This document shows, one piece after another, positions 8,101-14,807 of a stretch of 22,753 nucleotides of DNA. The notes beneath the pieces are model-generated. The model was not told the DNA's origin. It saw only the letters and a program-made list of their open reading frames with translations, and searched no databases. Made by a program: the position numbers and the translations under genes. The stretch is from positions 1-22,753 of the forward strand of contig JAGGSF010000076.1 in assembly GCA_021159235.1 (NCBI GenBank). Reading direction: 5' to 3'. The first letter of the stretch is position 1. Every line of letters begins with the position of its first letter. The DNA comes from Deltaproteobacteria bacterium. GTDB lineage: Bacteria; Campylobacterota_A; Desulfurellia; JAGGSF01.

Positions 8101-10733
8101 CGAAAACAAGAGAATCTCCGAAGTTCTCATCCAAGGTTGTTAAAATTGCCGAAGCTAAAAATAACAGCGAATATGTATACGATATAACTACGGAAAATGA
8201 ATACTTTTTGGTGAACAATATAGTCGTTCATAACTCTAATTTCGATACATATCTGAGTCCATTTATCAGATACGATAATATGAACTACAAACAGGTGAAA
8301 CAGGCATTGCAGGAATTTTTATTCAATATGAATGTACCTACAAGAGTGGGATTTCAATGTATGTCAGAAGATACGGAGATTCTTGGGATAGATGGCTGGA
8401 AAAAATATAATGAGGTTAAAGAAGGAGATATAATTGCTACTTTTAATGTAGATGGTGGTTTTTTAGAGTATCTGCCGGTTAAACATGTCTTTGCCAGAGA
8501 GTATAAGGGGAAGATGTATAATTTGAAAAACCGAATCAGCGACCAGTTAATTTCACCGGATCACAGGATAGTTAGAAGGAAATTTGACTCAGAAAGATAT
8601 GTTCTGGAAAAAGTTGAAGATGTTCTAAAACTAAAATCACCATTTATGGTACCGATTGGAAGCGGAGGAAATGTAAAAGGAGATGTTTCCATTAGTGAAG
8701 ATGTAATTAAGTTGATTGCGTGGGTAGTTTCTGAAGGCAGTTTGGATAAAAGTGGTAGAGGTGATGGTAGAATTAGTATCTATCAATCAAAAGTAAAAAG
8801 TCCATATGAGTATGAAGAAATTATTGCTACATGCCGTAATTTAGGACTGAAGTATACTGAAAGAACTCAACAAGGCCTTGGAGATGATTGTAATGTCATA
8901 AGATTTGATGCAGACAGCACCAGAAAAATTTTGAATTACTTTGATTCTAACAAAGAAAGGGGCATTAAATTTATCCCTGATATTATTCTTAATGCAGATA
9001 CGGAGTCTTCAAGACTATTTATAGAAACCTATATTCAAGGTGATGGTTATGAGGGGTGTAAAATTGTTACTACTTCTGAGGCTATACGGGATGGATTATT
9101 ACAGGTAATCGTGAATGCAGGATATGGGGCAACGGTTTCAGTGCGAAAACCGGACAATAAGTTGTCTAAGAAAGATAGATTTATCATAAGAGTGATCAAG
9201 CATAGGGATACTTATATTGAAAAGATTGAAGAAGTTGAGTATGAAGGCATTATCTGGTGTCCCAATACGGACAATGAGACTGTAGTTGCGAGAAGAAATG
9301 GAAAAATTTTTATTACGGGCAATACACCATTTACAAATGTTACACTGGATTTGAAAGTTCCTGATTTTATGAAACATAAAGCGGTAATTGTTGGTGGCAA
9401 GTTGCAGAATGCATCCTATGGTGAATTTCAGAAGGAAATGGATATGTTCAATAGAGCCTTTGCTGAGGTGATGGCAGAGGGCGATGCAAAGGGAAGACCT
9501 TTTACCTTTCCTATTCCAACCTATAACATCACAAAGGATTTTGAGTGGGATAACGAAAATTATATACCTATATGGGAGATGACAAGAAAGTATGGTATTC
9601 CATACTTCTCAAATTTTGTTAATTCTGATATGAAACCGGAAGATGCAAGGAGTATGTGCTGCAGGCTCAGACTCGATTTGAAGCAGTTGGCGAAGCGGGG
9701 CGGTGGTTTATTCGGTTCTAATCCTTTAACCGGTTCCATTGGCGTGGTTACCATAAATATGCCCAGAATTGCCTATCTTTCCAAAACGGAAGGAGAGTTT
9801 TTTGAAAAGCTGGAAAGATTGATGGAAATGGCTAAGGAATCACTGGTAATAAAGAGAAAGATGATAGAAAAACTAACGGATGCTGGTCTTTATCCTTATT
9901 CCCGTCATTACCTGAGAAATGTTAAGGAAAGATTCGGGGAATACTGGAAGAATCACTTTTCAACGATTGGACTTATCGGCATGAACGAGGCTTGCCTGAA
10001 TTTTGAACCTTTAAGATGCACCATTGGAGATGAAAGGGGTAAAGAATTTGCCTTAAAGGTGCTTGATTTTATGAGGGGAAAATTGTTGAAATTCCAGGAA
10101 GAGGAAGGTAATAACTACAATCTGGAAGCAACACCTGCAGAGGGCACTTCTCATTCTCTGGCTCTACTGGATAAAGAGCGTTTTCCTGATATTATCACTC
10201 AGGGCAGCGGGGATGGCGTTTTTTACACAAATTCTTCCCAACTACCTGTAGATTTTAGCGATGACATATTTGAGGTGTTGGATCTGCAGGATGAAGTACA
10301 GTGTAAATACACAGGAGGCACGGTCATTCACATATTCTTAGGCGAATCCTTAAATGATTACAGGTCTGTTAAAAATTTAGCGAGGAAGGTGATTGATAAT
10401 TACAGACTCCCATATTTTACCATAACTCCCACCTTTTCCATTTGTCCCATACACGGTTATATTCCTGGAGAACATCCTACCTGTCCTGTATGTGAAGAGG
10501 AGAAAAGGGTTGAAATTAAAGCTGAGATACAGAAGCTTAAAACTCAACTTGAGCAGATGAAGGCAAGAGAAGAAACTTCAGGTAAAATTAAAAGACTGGA
10601 AAAAGAATTAAAAGAGGTAAAAGGCACCCCTTGTGAGGTATTTTCCAGAAGTGTAGGTTACCTGCGTCCTGTAAGCCAGTGGAACAGGGGGAAGCAGGAA
10701 GAATTTAAGAAAAGAAAAGCATTTAAGGTGTAG
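5142..10733 (+). CDS. nrdD: Anaerobic (class III) ribonucleoside-triphosphate reductase precursor with three inteins
   Basis: Reduces ribonucleoside triphosphates to deoxyribonucleotides without oxygen, using a glycyl radical. The 1863-codon frame encodes exteins 1-174, 595-647, 1032-1072 and 1395-1863, which join to a 737-residue protein. Seen in the exteins: an N-terminal ATP-cone (about 1-95), FHIHDLDFLGAY joined to CVGWD, GAQAF joined to SNFDTYL, GFQ joined to TPFTN, and MCCRLRLD (1505-1512). The zinc site is C1768PIH plus C1781PVC. The glycyl-radical loop is RSVGYLRPVSQW with Gly1839 (mature Gly713). Residues about 1785-1828 form a charged, heptad-like insertion between the zinc site and radical loop. 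The ATG at 5142 is preceded by AAGGGGAAAGG and by AAGGAGA in the end of nrdG. Activation is presumably by the adjacent NrdG. Activity requires removal of all three inteins. Confidence 0.95.
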   Translation: MISRIVKRDGKIVDFNLKKITDAIYKALKATNRDDYGMAKRLSGEVLLILERKYSEENIPGVEDIQDVVEYVLLENKLYETAKAYIIYRQKHKELRELRKLLDPAGLIEAYLYRSDWLVRENSNMSFSLQGMNSYVVRKVVSEYWLTNIYPKEIAQAHRSGDFHIHDLDFLGAYTYFGKEIILTKISNELLLTSFEQLYELIAEKEVVLSEKDEAYAKYPKELLVLDKNGWTRVLRVVRKRKNRPMLFVKNRGGRSVIVTDNHPMITENGEKEAKDVIVDRDRTFTVDLSSLLEKEDLWRIQYIDLLREIKKHGWISKRDRLFFNGEPLDDLRDEEGDGYIHTIGFISKRKIKLTRKFGYFIGFTLAEGYLSYNEKEPRCVSLTQKDKKLLLRANEGLIENGMSGCLIKREDRFELQVKNPFLRFLFEKVFKIKPGARNKTLPINILSYNKDFVEGLIAGILDGDGSIDTSRTTLSLRISSRSLLEQMALLMQLLGFIPRDRNIEGEGSIREFNGKKIVQNYPIYGLSFRKTTIGISSEKYIEAELSTKAWHDETRSAWHKIINKKEINIPDEFIYDITTESGTLVVNGMWNHNCVGWDIEDLLLTGFGGVPGKVESKPAKHFRSALGQVVNFFFTLQGESAGAQAFSFDGQTPIVIKRDNNIEFITLEMLFNDYKHHVENLNESEVIFTGNIYRRYAIDDADKRVYLDSRLPTEPILFQFDQIEVLTENGFMPLKAISRHKIESRDDELLMVETEDGSILRITRSHPVILSDGAIKRADELSVGDELLSTNSKVNLFTEKIKLQSDFAYLIGFMIAEGCWGHQTKDYTIVSQKKNTEEREKIEHILKKLKIPYYKDGEFNIVFGTTRIGRFIRNHLKLQEGSHRKNLPAFVFELTRENIGDIISGIIDGDGSVDKERIVRISSTSYTLLMQLKQILGILGINSTTRYIGYKNAKENWKDVYVIRFRVDKEHLQLFRQSIKLQNVKTKTRESPKFSSKVVKIAEAKNNSEYVYDITTENEYFLVNNIVVHNSNFDTYLSPFIRYDNMNYKQVKQALQEFLFNMNVPTRVGFQCMSEDTEILGIDGWKKYNEVKEGDIIATFNVDGGFLEYLPVKHVFAREYKGKMYNLKNRISDQLISPDHRIVRRKFDSERYVLEKVEDVLKLKSPFMVPIGSGGNVKGDVSISEDVIKLIAWVVSEGSLDKSGRGDGRISIYQSKVKSPYEYEEIIATCRNLGLKYTERTQQGLGDDCNVIRFDADSTRKILNYFDSNKERGIKFIPDIILNADTESSRLFIETYIQGDGYEGCKIVTTSEAIRDGLLQVIVNAGYGATVSVRKPDNKLSKKDRFIIRVIKHRDTYIEKIEEVEYEGIIWCPNTDNETVVARRNGKIFITGNTPFTNVTLDLKVPDFMKHKAVIVGGKLQNASYGEFQKEMDMFNRAFAEVMAEGDAKGRPFTFPIPTYNITKDFEWDNENYIPIWEMTRKYGIPYFSNFVNSDMKPEDARSMCCRLRLDLKQLAKRGGGLFGSNPLTGSIGVVTINMPRIAYLSKTEGEFFEKLERLMEMAKESLVIKRKMIEKLTDAGLYPYSRHYLRNVKERFGEYWKNHFSTIGLIGMNEACLNFEPLRCTIGDERGKEFALKVLDFMRGKLLKFQEEEGNNYNLEATPAEGTSHSLALLDKERFPDIITQGSGDGVFYTNSSQLPVDFSDDIFEVLDLQDEVQCKYTGGTVIHIFLGESLNDYRSVKNLARKVIDNYRLPYFTITPTFSICPIHGYIPGEHPTCPVCEEEKRVEIKAEIQKLKTQLEQMKAREETSGKIKRLEKELKEVKGTPCEVFSRSVGYLRPVSQWNRGKQEEFKKRKAFKV
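5664..6923 (+). mobile_element. Intein 1 in NrdD (residues 175-594, 420 aa) with LAGLIDADG endonuclease; atypical Thr1
   Basis: Inserted between Tyr174 and Cys595 of the precursor, interrupting the conserved GAY-CVGWD motif. The N-terminal block reads TYFGKEIIL with Thr (ACA) at position 1 instead of Cys or Ser. Block B is VTDNH (Thr260, His263). The endonuclease has motif 1 FIGFTLAEG (Glu368) and motif 2 IAGILDGDG (Asp465), both keeping the acidic residue. Block F is FIYDITTES, and the C-terminus is WNHN (His593-Asn594) followed by Cys+1. The borders are fixed by reconstructing the uninterrupted NrdD motif. No Cys sits at the block F position used by class 3 inteins. Whether splicing works with Thr1 cannot be told from sequence. 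By eye, base composition is more AT-rich than the exteins. Confidence 0.9.
7083..8234 (+). mobile_element. Intein 2 in NrdD (residues 648-1031, 384 aa) with LAGLIDADG endonuclease; Ser1/Ser+1
   Basis: Splits GAQAF and SNFDTYLSPFIRYD. It starts SFDGQTPIVI (Ser648) and ends IVVHN (His1030-Asn1031) before Ser+1, an all-hydroxyl nucleophile pair. Block B is RITRSH (Thr764, His767). Endonuclease motifs are LIGFMIAEG (Glu818) and ISGIIDGDG (Asp911), so both catalytic-type acids remain. Block F is YVYDITTENEYFLVNN. All splicing landmarks are standard for a class 1 intein, so it is probably splicing-competent and possibly still mobile. The C-terminal block resembles that of intein 1 (both YDITTE), hinting at distant common ancestry. 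Confidence 0.93.
8358..9323 (+). mobile_element. Intein 3 in NrdD (residues 1073-1394, 322 aa) with LAGLIDADG-like endonuclease; Cys1/Thr+1
   Basis: Splits GFQ and TPFTNVTLD. It starts CMSEDTEILGIDGW (Cys1073), the classical class 1 N-terminus. Block B has Ser in place of the usual Thr (SPDH, Ser1138-His1141). The endonuclease motifs are divergent but keep the acids: IAWVVSEG (Glu1198) and IETYIQGDG (Asp1301). It ends RNGKIFITGN with Gly1393-Asn1394 instead of His-Asn, followed by Thr+1. The IIWCPNTDNETVVARRNG stretch before the end is typical of inteins with a Gly-Asn terminus. It appears to come from a different lineage than inteins 1 and 2. Confidence 0.92.
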
Positions 10734-10736
10734 GAA

Positions 10737-11267
10737 ATGCGTGTTTTAAAGCTTTTTTTAATATTGATATTTATGGCTGCTCTTTCTTCCATGGTTTATA
10801 GCAAAGAGTTAAAAAAGGAGATAACGGTAAGGGTAGTGAAATCCAATCTCTTTTATACAGAGAGAATTACATTTGATAGGGAAGGGTTTGATAGAGAAAA
10901 AAACAGTTACTTAAAAGACAGGGGTTCCTATCGTTTAATGGTAATGGATAGATTTAAGAAGAGATATTTAAAGGAATCTCCCCTGAGAGCAGGGGGTTGG
11001 AAGGATGTAATGTTTTCCGATAAAGAGCGGACCTTAACCATTCAGTGCACGGTAAGGGGAGCGGTAACAAGAACGATGGGAGAAAATGTAGCCGACTTTG
11101 GATGGCTTCTGGAGCCTTACAGTATGGACCTCTTTTGCTTTAAAAAAACATCTCCGAGACAGCTTTCAGCCTGCAAGAAGGTGAATAATACTCTGAATGC
11201 ATTTGTGTTGAGATTTCCATCATCCATTGTTGGACATTGCTATTATCATGTGTGGTATAAGCAATGA
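10737..11267 (+). CDS. Secreted protein of unknown function, first gene of the pilus cluster
   Basis: I do not recognise a family. The 176-residue protein begins with a clear signal peptide (MRVLKLFLILIFMAALSSMVYS, cleavage probably just after it) and then appears soluble, so a periplasmic or exported location is likely. It contains four cysteines after the signal peptide (in TIQCTV, LFCFKK, SACKK and GHCYYH), which could form disulfides, and many basic and aromatic residues. The ATG lies 3 nt after the nrdD stop, with AAGGTG at 10725-10730 as a probable ribosome-binding site inside the end of nrdD. Its stop overlaps the next start as ATGA, so it is translationally coupled to the PilM-like gene and is probably part of the pilus machinery. 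A specific role would be a guess. Confidence 0.8.
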   Translation: MRVLKLFLILIFMAALSSMVYSKELKKEITVRVVKSNLFYTERITFDREGFDREKNSYLKDRGSYRLMVMDRFKKRYLKESPLRAGGWKDVMFSDKERTLTIQCTVRGAVTRTMGENVADFGWLLEPYSMDLFCFKKTSPRQLSACKKVNNTLNAFVLRFPSSIVGHCYYHVWYKQ

Positions 11268-12568
11268 AATGTTTTCTTTCTCTAAGTATTGGGGAAAAGG
11301 AATTTTCATTTCTGCGTGGATTTAGAAAGAGAGGATATGTGGTAGTAAGAGAGCTAAAAACATATCCCATAGACAGAATAAACATGATTTCTTCTAAAAG
11401 AGAGGATGTTTATGTCAATTATGCCAGCTCGTTTTCTTATTTTGATGTCCAGAATGTACCGAGAATGAGTAAAAAAGTGCTCCCTCTTTACTTGAGAAAG
11501 AGAATAGATGATATGGGTATAATGAAGGAGAGGGAGGATTTTTTTATAAAATATAGAGTAGTTGAAGAAACAGAGGAAATTTTGAAGGTTGCTTACTTCA
11601 CCGCACCCAGAAGAGAAAAAGAAAAGATATTCCAGGCTTTGCAATCGAGGTTTCAGATATTAAAACTCTTTACATTGAAGATGTGTGCCATAGCCCGTTT
11701 GCTTTCTCATATTACCAGGAAGATAAATGTTGCCGTTTTTAAGGATGGAGGAGAAACATTATGTGTGTTTAATAGAGATGGTGTTATCTATCATGTGCAT
11801 GTCTCAAGAACGGAGATATCCGATGTGGAACTGGAAAGTGCTATTCGCTATTTTGAGGAAAACTTTCATGAAAGGTTAAAGATTTGTTTTCTTATCGGAG
11901 AAGAAGTGCAGAAGGAATATAATATCTCTGTACCTGTTTGCAGTCCTTTCTTTGGTAATTTGATTAGAGGAATAAACAACAGGGATGCAAACAACTTTGC
12001 TTCGGTCTTAGGAAATCTGTTTGTAACGGATGAAGAAAATTTATTACCCGAACAATACACGAGTTTGGTTAAAAACCTGCATTTATCTAAGAGAATAGGT
12101 GTGTGTTTTTTTATTTTCTCTTTTATCTTTCTTGTTTTGGCTGTATACAACTTGGGTATAATTCACAATTTGAAAAGGTGTTATGAAATAAAACGTGCGG
12201 TTGTGGAAAGGGAGATAGATCATATAAATAGGTCAAGACCCAGTGAAGAAGAAATTAGAAAACTCAACGCTTTTATAAATCTTTATAGAACTTTTCTGGA
12301 TGAACCAAAGGTGACGGCTGTAACGGTATGGTTTTGCAAGAATACACCTCGCAATATAAGATTTACAAATGCAGACATGAAGATGGAAAACGGAAGTCTC
12401 AATATAAGTATAAAGGGGATGGCCTTGGGCAACTATGAAGGAGCAAAGCAGTCCTTCATTCTTTTATTAAACAGAATGAAAACGCATTTTATTTTGCAGG
12501 ATAAGGTGTTCAACTATACGGGAAGTGGAGGGTTTTTTTCTATAAAGTGTATTAGAAAAAAATTATGA
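11264..12568 (+). CDS. PilM-PilN-like (MshI/GspL-like) inner-membrane assembly protein
   Basis: The layout matches a fusion of the cytoplasmic actin-like PilM and membrane-anchored PilN of type IV pili, as in GspL or MshI. Of 434 residues, about 1-255 are a soluble, degenerate actin-like part. ENLLPEQYTSL (258-268) resembles the cytoplasmic INLLP lead-in of PilN, followed by one transmembrane helix (about 278-300). A helical stretch (305-345) and a C-terminal ferredoxin-like region (about 350-434) would lie in the periplasm. Such proteins link the cytoplasmic motor ATPase to the PilO/PilP ring. The sequence is very diverged, so recognition relies on topology and gene order (this gene, PilO-like, PilP-like, secretin, TPR protein), which matches mshI-J-K-L-N. 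Start and stop overlap both neighbours as ATGA. Confidence 0.72.
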   Translation: MKCFLSLSIGEKEFSFLRGFRKRGYVVVRELKTYPIDRINMISSKREDVYVNYASSFSYFDVQNVPRMSKKVLPLYLRKRIDDMGIMKEREDFFIKYRVVEETEEILKVAYFTAPRREKEKIFQALQSRFQILKLFTLKMCAIARLLSHITRKINVAVFKDGGETLCVFNRDGVIYHVHVSRTEISDVELESAIRYFEENFHERLKICFLIGEEVQKEYNISVPVCSPFFGNLIRGINNRDANNFASVLGNLFVTDEENLLPEQYTSLVKNLHLSKRIGVCFFIFSFIFLVLAVYNLGIIHNLKRCYEIKRAVVEREIDHINRSRPSEEEIRKLNAFINLYRTFLDEPKVTAVTVWFCKNTPRNIRFTNADMKMENGSLNISIKGMALGNYEGAKQSFILLLNRMKTHFILQDKVFNYTGSGGFFSIKCIRKKL

Positions 12569-12954
12569 ATCTTTTTAAAAAATGGTGCCTTTTTCCCATA
12601 ATTTCATCTGTGATTCTGTTTATCTGTCTGTCCTTTTTTTACTACACTGCTGCTTTGAAAAAGGATTTTAGTGATAAACTGCAAGCTCTGGATGTTTGTT
12701 TTAAGAAGGTGCAGAGAGAAAAACAAGAGGTGAAACTGATAAAAAATTTAAGAGAAGAGATAGAAGAGGAAGGATTATTCATAGAATCAACACCTATTGA
12801 AATAAGTGCTGAATTTACGGGAAGGGATATTTCTACGGTTATAAATTACATAAATAGCACATATTACAGAGGTGGACTCTTTTTTGTGGACAGGTTTACA
12901 ATAGATGCAAAAGAAGGTGGTGTGCAGTATGCCATTAAAGGGAAAAAGTTTTAG
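12565..12954 (+). CDS. PilO/GspM/MshJ-like inner-membrane pilus assembly protein
   Basis: A small 129-residue bitopic protein: short basic N-terminus, one transmembrane helix (about residues 8-28), a charged coiled-coil segment (about 30-72), then a small alpha/beta domain (EISAEFTGRDISTVINYINS). This is the PilO/GspM/MshJ layout; those proteins dimerise with the PilN/GspL periplasmic domain. It is shorter than typical PilO. The ATG overlaps the previous stop as ATGA, and the 3' end overlaps the next gene by 26 nt. Assignment is from topology and position and not from a recognised signature. Confidence 0.68.
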   Translation: MNLFKKWCLFPIISSVILFICLSFFYYTAALKKDFSDKLQALDVCFKKVQREKQEVKLIKNLREEIEEEGLFIESTPIEISAEFTGRDISTVINYINSTYYRGGLFFVDRFTIDAKEGGVQYAIKGKKF

Positions 12955-13348
12955 ATTGTTTTTGCCGTATTGTTTAGCCTGCATTGCCTTCTTGATTTTG
13001 TTTTTTTCTTATAAACCAGGATCTGAACTTGAACTACCGCATATTAAGACTATAAATATTAACACGAAGGGTGTGAAAATAGAACATATAAAAAATCTGC
13101 ATTATGAAGGGTTACCCAACCCATTTATTGGCAGGGAAAAGATTGTGGAAAAATTAACGCGAGGAAGTGTTGATGTATCTTGTGAGCATACCCTTTCACT
13201 TATTATTCTCGGCAATAAGAAGACCTGCATCATAGATGGAAAAACGATGAGAGTAGGAGACAGGGTGGATGGGTTGAAGGTATTAAAAATAGAGAGAAAC
13301 AGTGTGACTATTCTGGAGAATGGAAAGAAAAAACGATTGAAGATATAG
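12929..13348 (+). CDS. PilP/GspC/MshK-like periplasmic linker to the secretin
   Basis: The 139-residue protein has a membrane anchor (about residues 11-29), a disordered periplasmic linker, and a C-terminal beta domain (about 85-139) with the pattern seen in the homology region of GspC/PilP: SLIILGNKKTCIIDGKTM, then VGDRVDGLKVLKIERNSV and ILENGKKKRLKI. This domain normally contacts the N domains of the secretin. The frame is open from an ATG at 12905, but the ATG at 12929 has AAGGTGG 8 nt upstream and places the N-terminus just before the membrane helix, so it is chosen. It overlaps the previous gene by 26 nt and ends 1 nt before the secretin gene. Confidence 0.75.
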   Translation: MPLKGKSFRLFLPYCLACIAFLILFFSYKPGSELELPHIKTININTKGVKIEHIKNLHYEGLPNPFIGREKIVEKLTRGSVDVSCEHTLSLIILGNKKTCIIDGKTMRVGDRVDGLKVLKIERNSVTILENGKKKRLKI

Positions 13349-13349
13349 A

Positions 13350-14807
13350 ATGAGAAAAATAGTTTCTTTGGTTTTGGTTTTATTTTTGGTTACCGCTTGT
13401 GTTTCAAATAAAAATGTAAAAACAGAGAAAACCGCCCCTCTTATTCCACCACCTAAGAAAGAGGTGCCGCCCTTAAAACCCATCGTTAAGAAGATATCCC
13501 CTCTGGATAATAAGTATTTTACATTGAGTGCGAAGGGAATAGATTATAAGGTCGTTTTATACGAGATAGCTAAGGATGCAGGTTTGAATCTTATCATTAA
13601 AGAGGATGCTGATTCGGTTGTCCCAGAAAGTGCGCATTCTTTGACGGTGAATTTTATACATCTGCCCCTTAGTCAGGCCTTAGATATAATTACAAAGTCT
13701 AACAATCTCTTTTATGAGATAAGAGAAAATGTGCTGTATATAAAAGGATATTCTACAAAGGTTTTTTCTCTGGATTTTATCTCTCATATTCGTTCCTCCA
13801 CCCTCAATGTAGGAGGGGATGTTTTGGGGGGAGTAGGTACAGAGGATGTAACGACTCCCTTAACCGGTAGCTACGCTCTCAAAGGTTCTGTGAAGGAAGA
13901 TGTAACTGATATCTACAAGCAGATTGAAGATGGCGTCAGGACATTTCTCTCTAAGAATGGGAAGTATTCCCTGGATAAACTCACCGGAACTCTTGTTGTA
14001 TACGATCAGAGAAAAAATCTGGACAGAATAAGCACATACATTGGTAATGTAAAGAGAGCCTATATCAGACAAGTGCTGATTGAAACAAGAATTATTGAGG
14101 TAACTCTCAACAAAGATAATGAATTGGGTATTGATTGGCAGGCGATGGGACACAAGATATTGAACAGAAAATTTGAGTTGAATATGTCACAGACATTGGC
14201 CCTGAGTGATTATACTTTCAGTGTAGGGGTGGCAGGTATTAGAAGTGGTGTAACAGGTGATAAAGCCTTGCTTACCGCTTTGTCCACCTGCGGTAAAGTG
14301 CGCACCATCTCCAATCCCCGGATTCGTGCCTTAAATGGGCAGCCGGCACTGATCAGTGTGGGTAAATCTATTTCTTATATCAAAAAATTGGAATATGAAA
14401 CAGAAACTGTCAGCGGTGGAACGACGACAACAAAACCCACGGTAGAGATCGCTTCTATATTTGACGGAATATTGTTGGGTGTAACACCGTATATTGGTGA
14501 AAATGGAAGTATTCTGCTGAGTATTACGCCCATAAAGAGCGACTTAGAATCATTAAAGGAGGTAAAAATTGGCACCAACACATATACATTACCCCAGGTA
14601 AACTTGAGAGAAACATCTACTGTGGTTAAGGTGAGAAGTGGAGACATTGTTATCCTGTCCGGTCTAATTGGAAAAAAGGAAGAAAAGAAGGAAAGTAAGG
14701 TGCCTCTTTTTGGTGATATTCCCGTATTGGGAAATGTATTTAAGCAACAGGTGGAAACCGCACATAACATAGAATTGGTCATTTTCATAAAGCCCAGCAT
14801 TATCTGA
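13350..14807 (+). CDS. mshL: MshL-type outer-membrane secretin lipoprotein
   Basis: Forms the multimeric outer-membrane pore through which a pilus or pseudopilus passes. The 485-residue protein has a lipoprotein signal ending in LVTAC (Cys17), a Pro/Lys-rich linker, and an STN domain (about 56-135, ending VLYIKGY). A secretin N-domain follows (YSLDKLTGTLVVYDQRKN, 206-223), then the transition RQVLIETRIIEVTL and GIDW typical of the MshL/PulD group. The secretin core has ISNPRIRALNGQPALISVG (320-338) and the C-terminal signature VPLFGDIPVLGNVF (451-464). It starts 1 nt after the PilP-like gene, and its TGA overlaps the next ATG. PilQ is the main alternative name; the neighbourhood and N-domain favour MshL. 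Confidence 0.92.
   Translation: MRKIVSLVLVLFLVTACVSNKNVKTEKTAPLIPPPKKEVPPLKPIVKKISPLDNKYFTLSAKGIDYKVVLYEIAKDAGLNLIIKEDADSVVPESAHSLTVNFIHLPLSQALDIITKSNNLFYEIRENVLYIKGYSTKVFSLDFISHIRSSTLNVGGDVLGGVGTEDVTTPLTGSYALKGSVKEDVTDIYKQIEDGVRTFLSKNGKYSLDKLTGTLVVYDQRKNLDRISTYIGNVKRAYIRQVLIETRIIEVTLNKDNELGIDWQAMGHKILNRKFELNMSQTLALSDYTFSVGVAGIRSGVTGDKALLTALSTCGKVRTISNPRIRALNGQPALISVGKSISYIKKLEYETETVSGGTTTTKPTVEIASIFDGILLGVTPYIGENGSILLSITPIKSDLESLKEVKIGTNTYTLPQVNLRETSTVVKVRSGDIVILSGLIGKKEEKKESKVPLFGDIPVLGNVFKQQVETAHNIELVIFIKPSII

Noticed and set aside
14375-14800. Antisense reading frame of 141 codons opposite the secretin
   Set aside because: No ribosome-binding site or recognisable motif; the sense strand has a well-supported secretin core.
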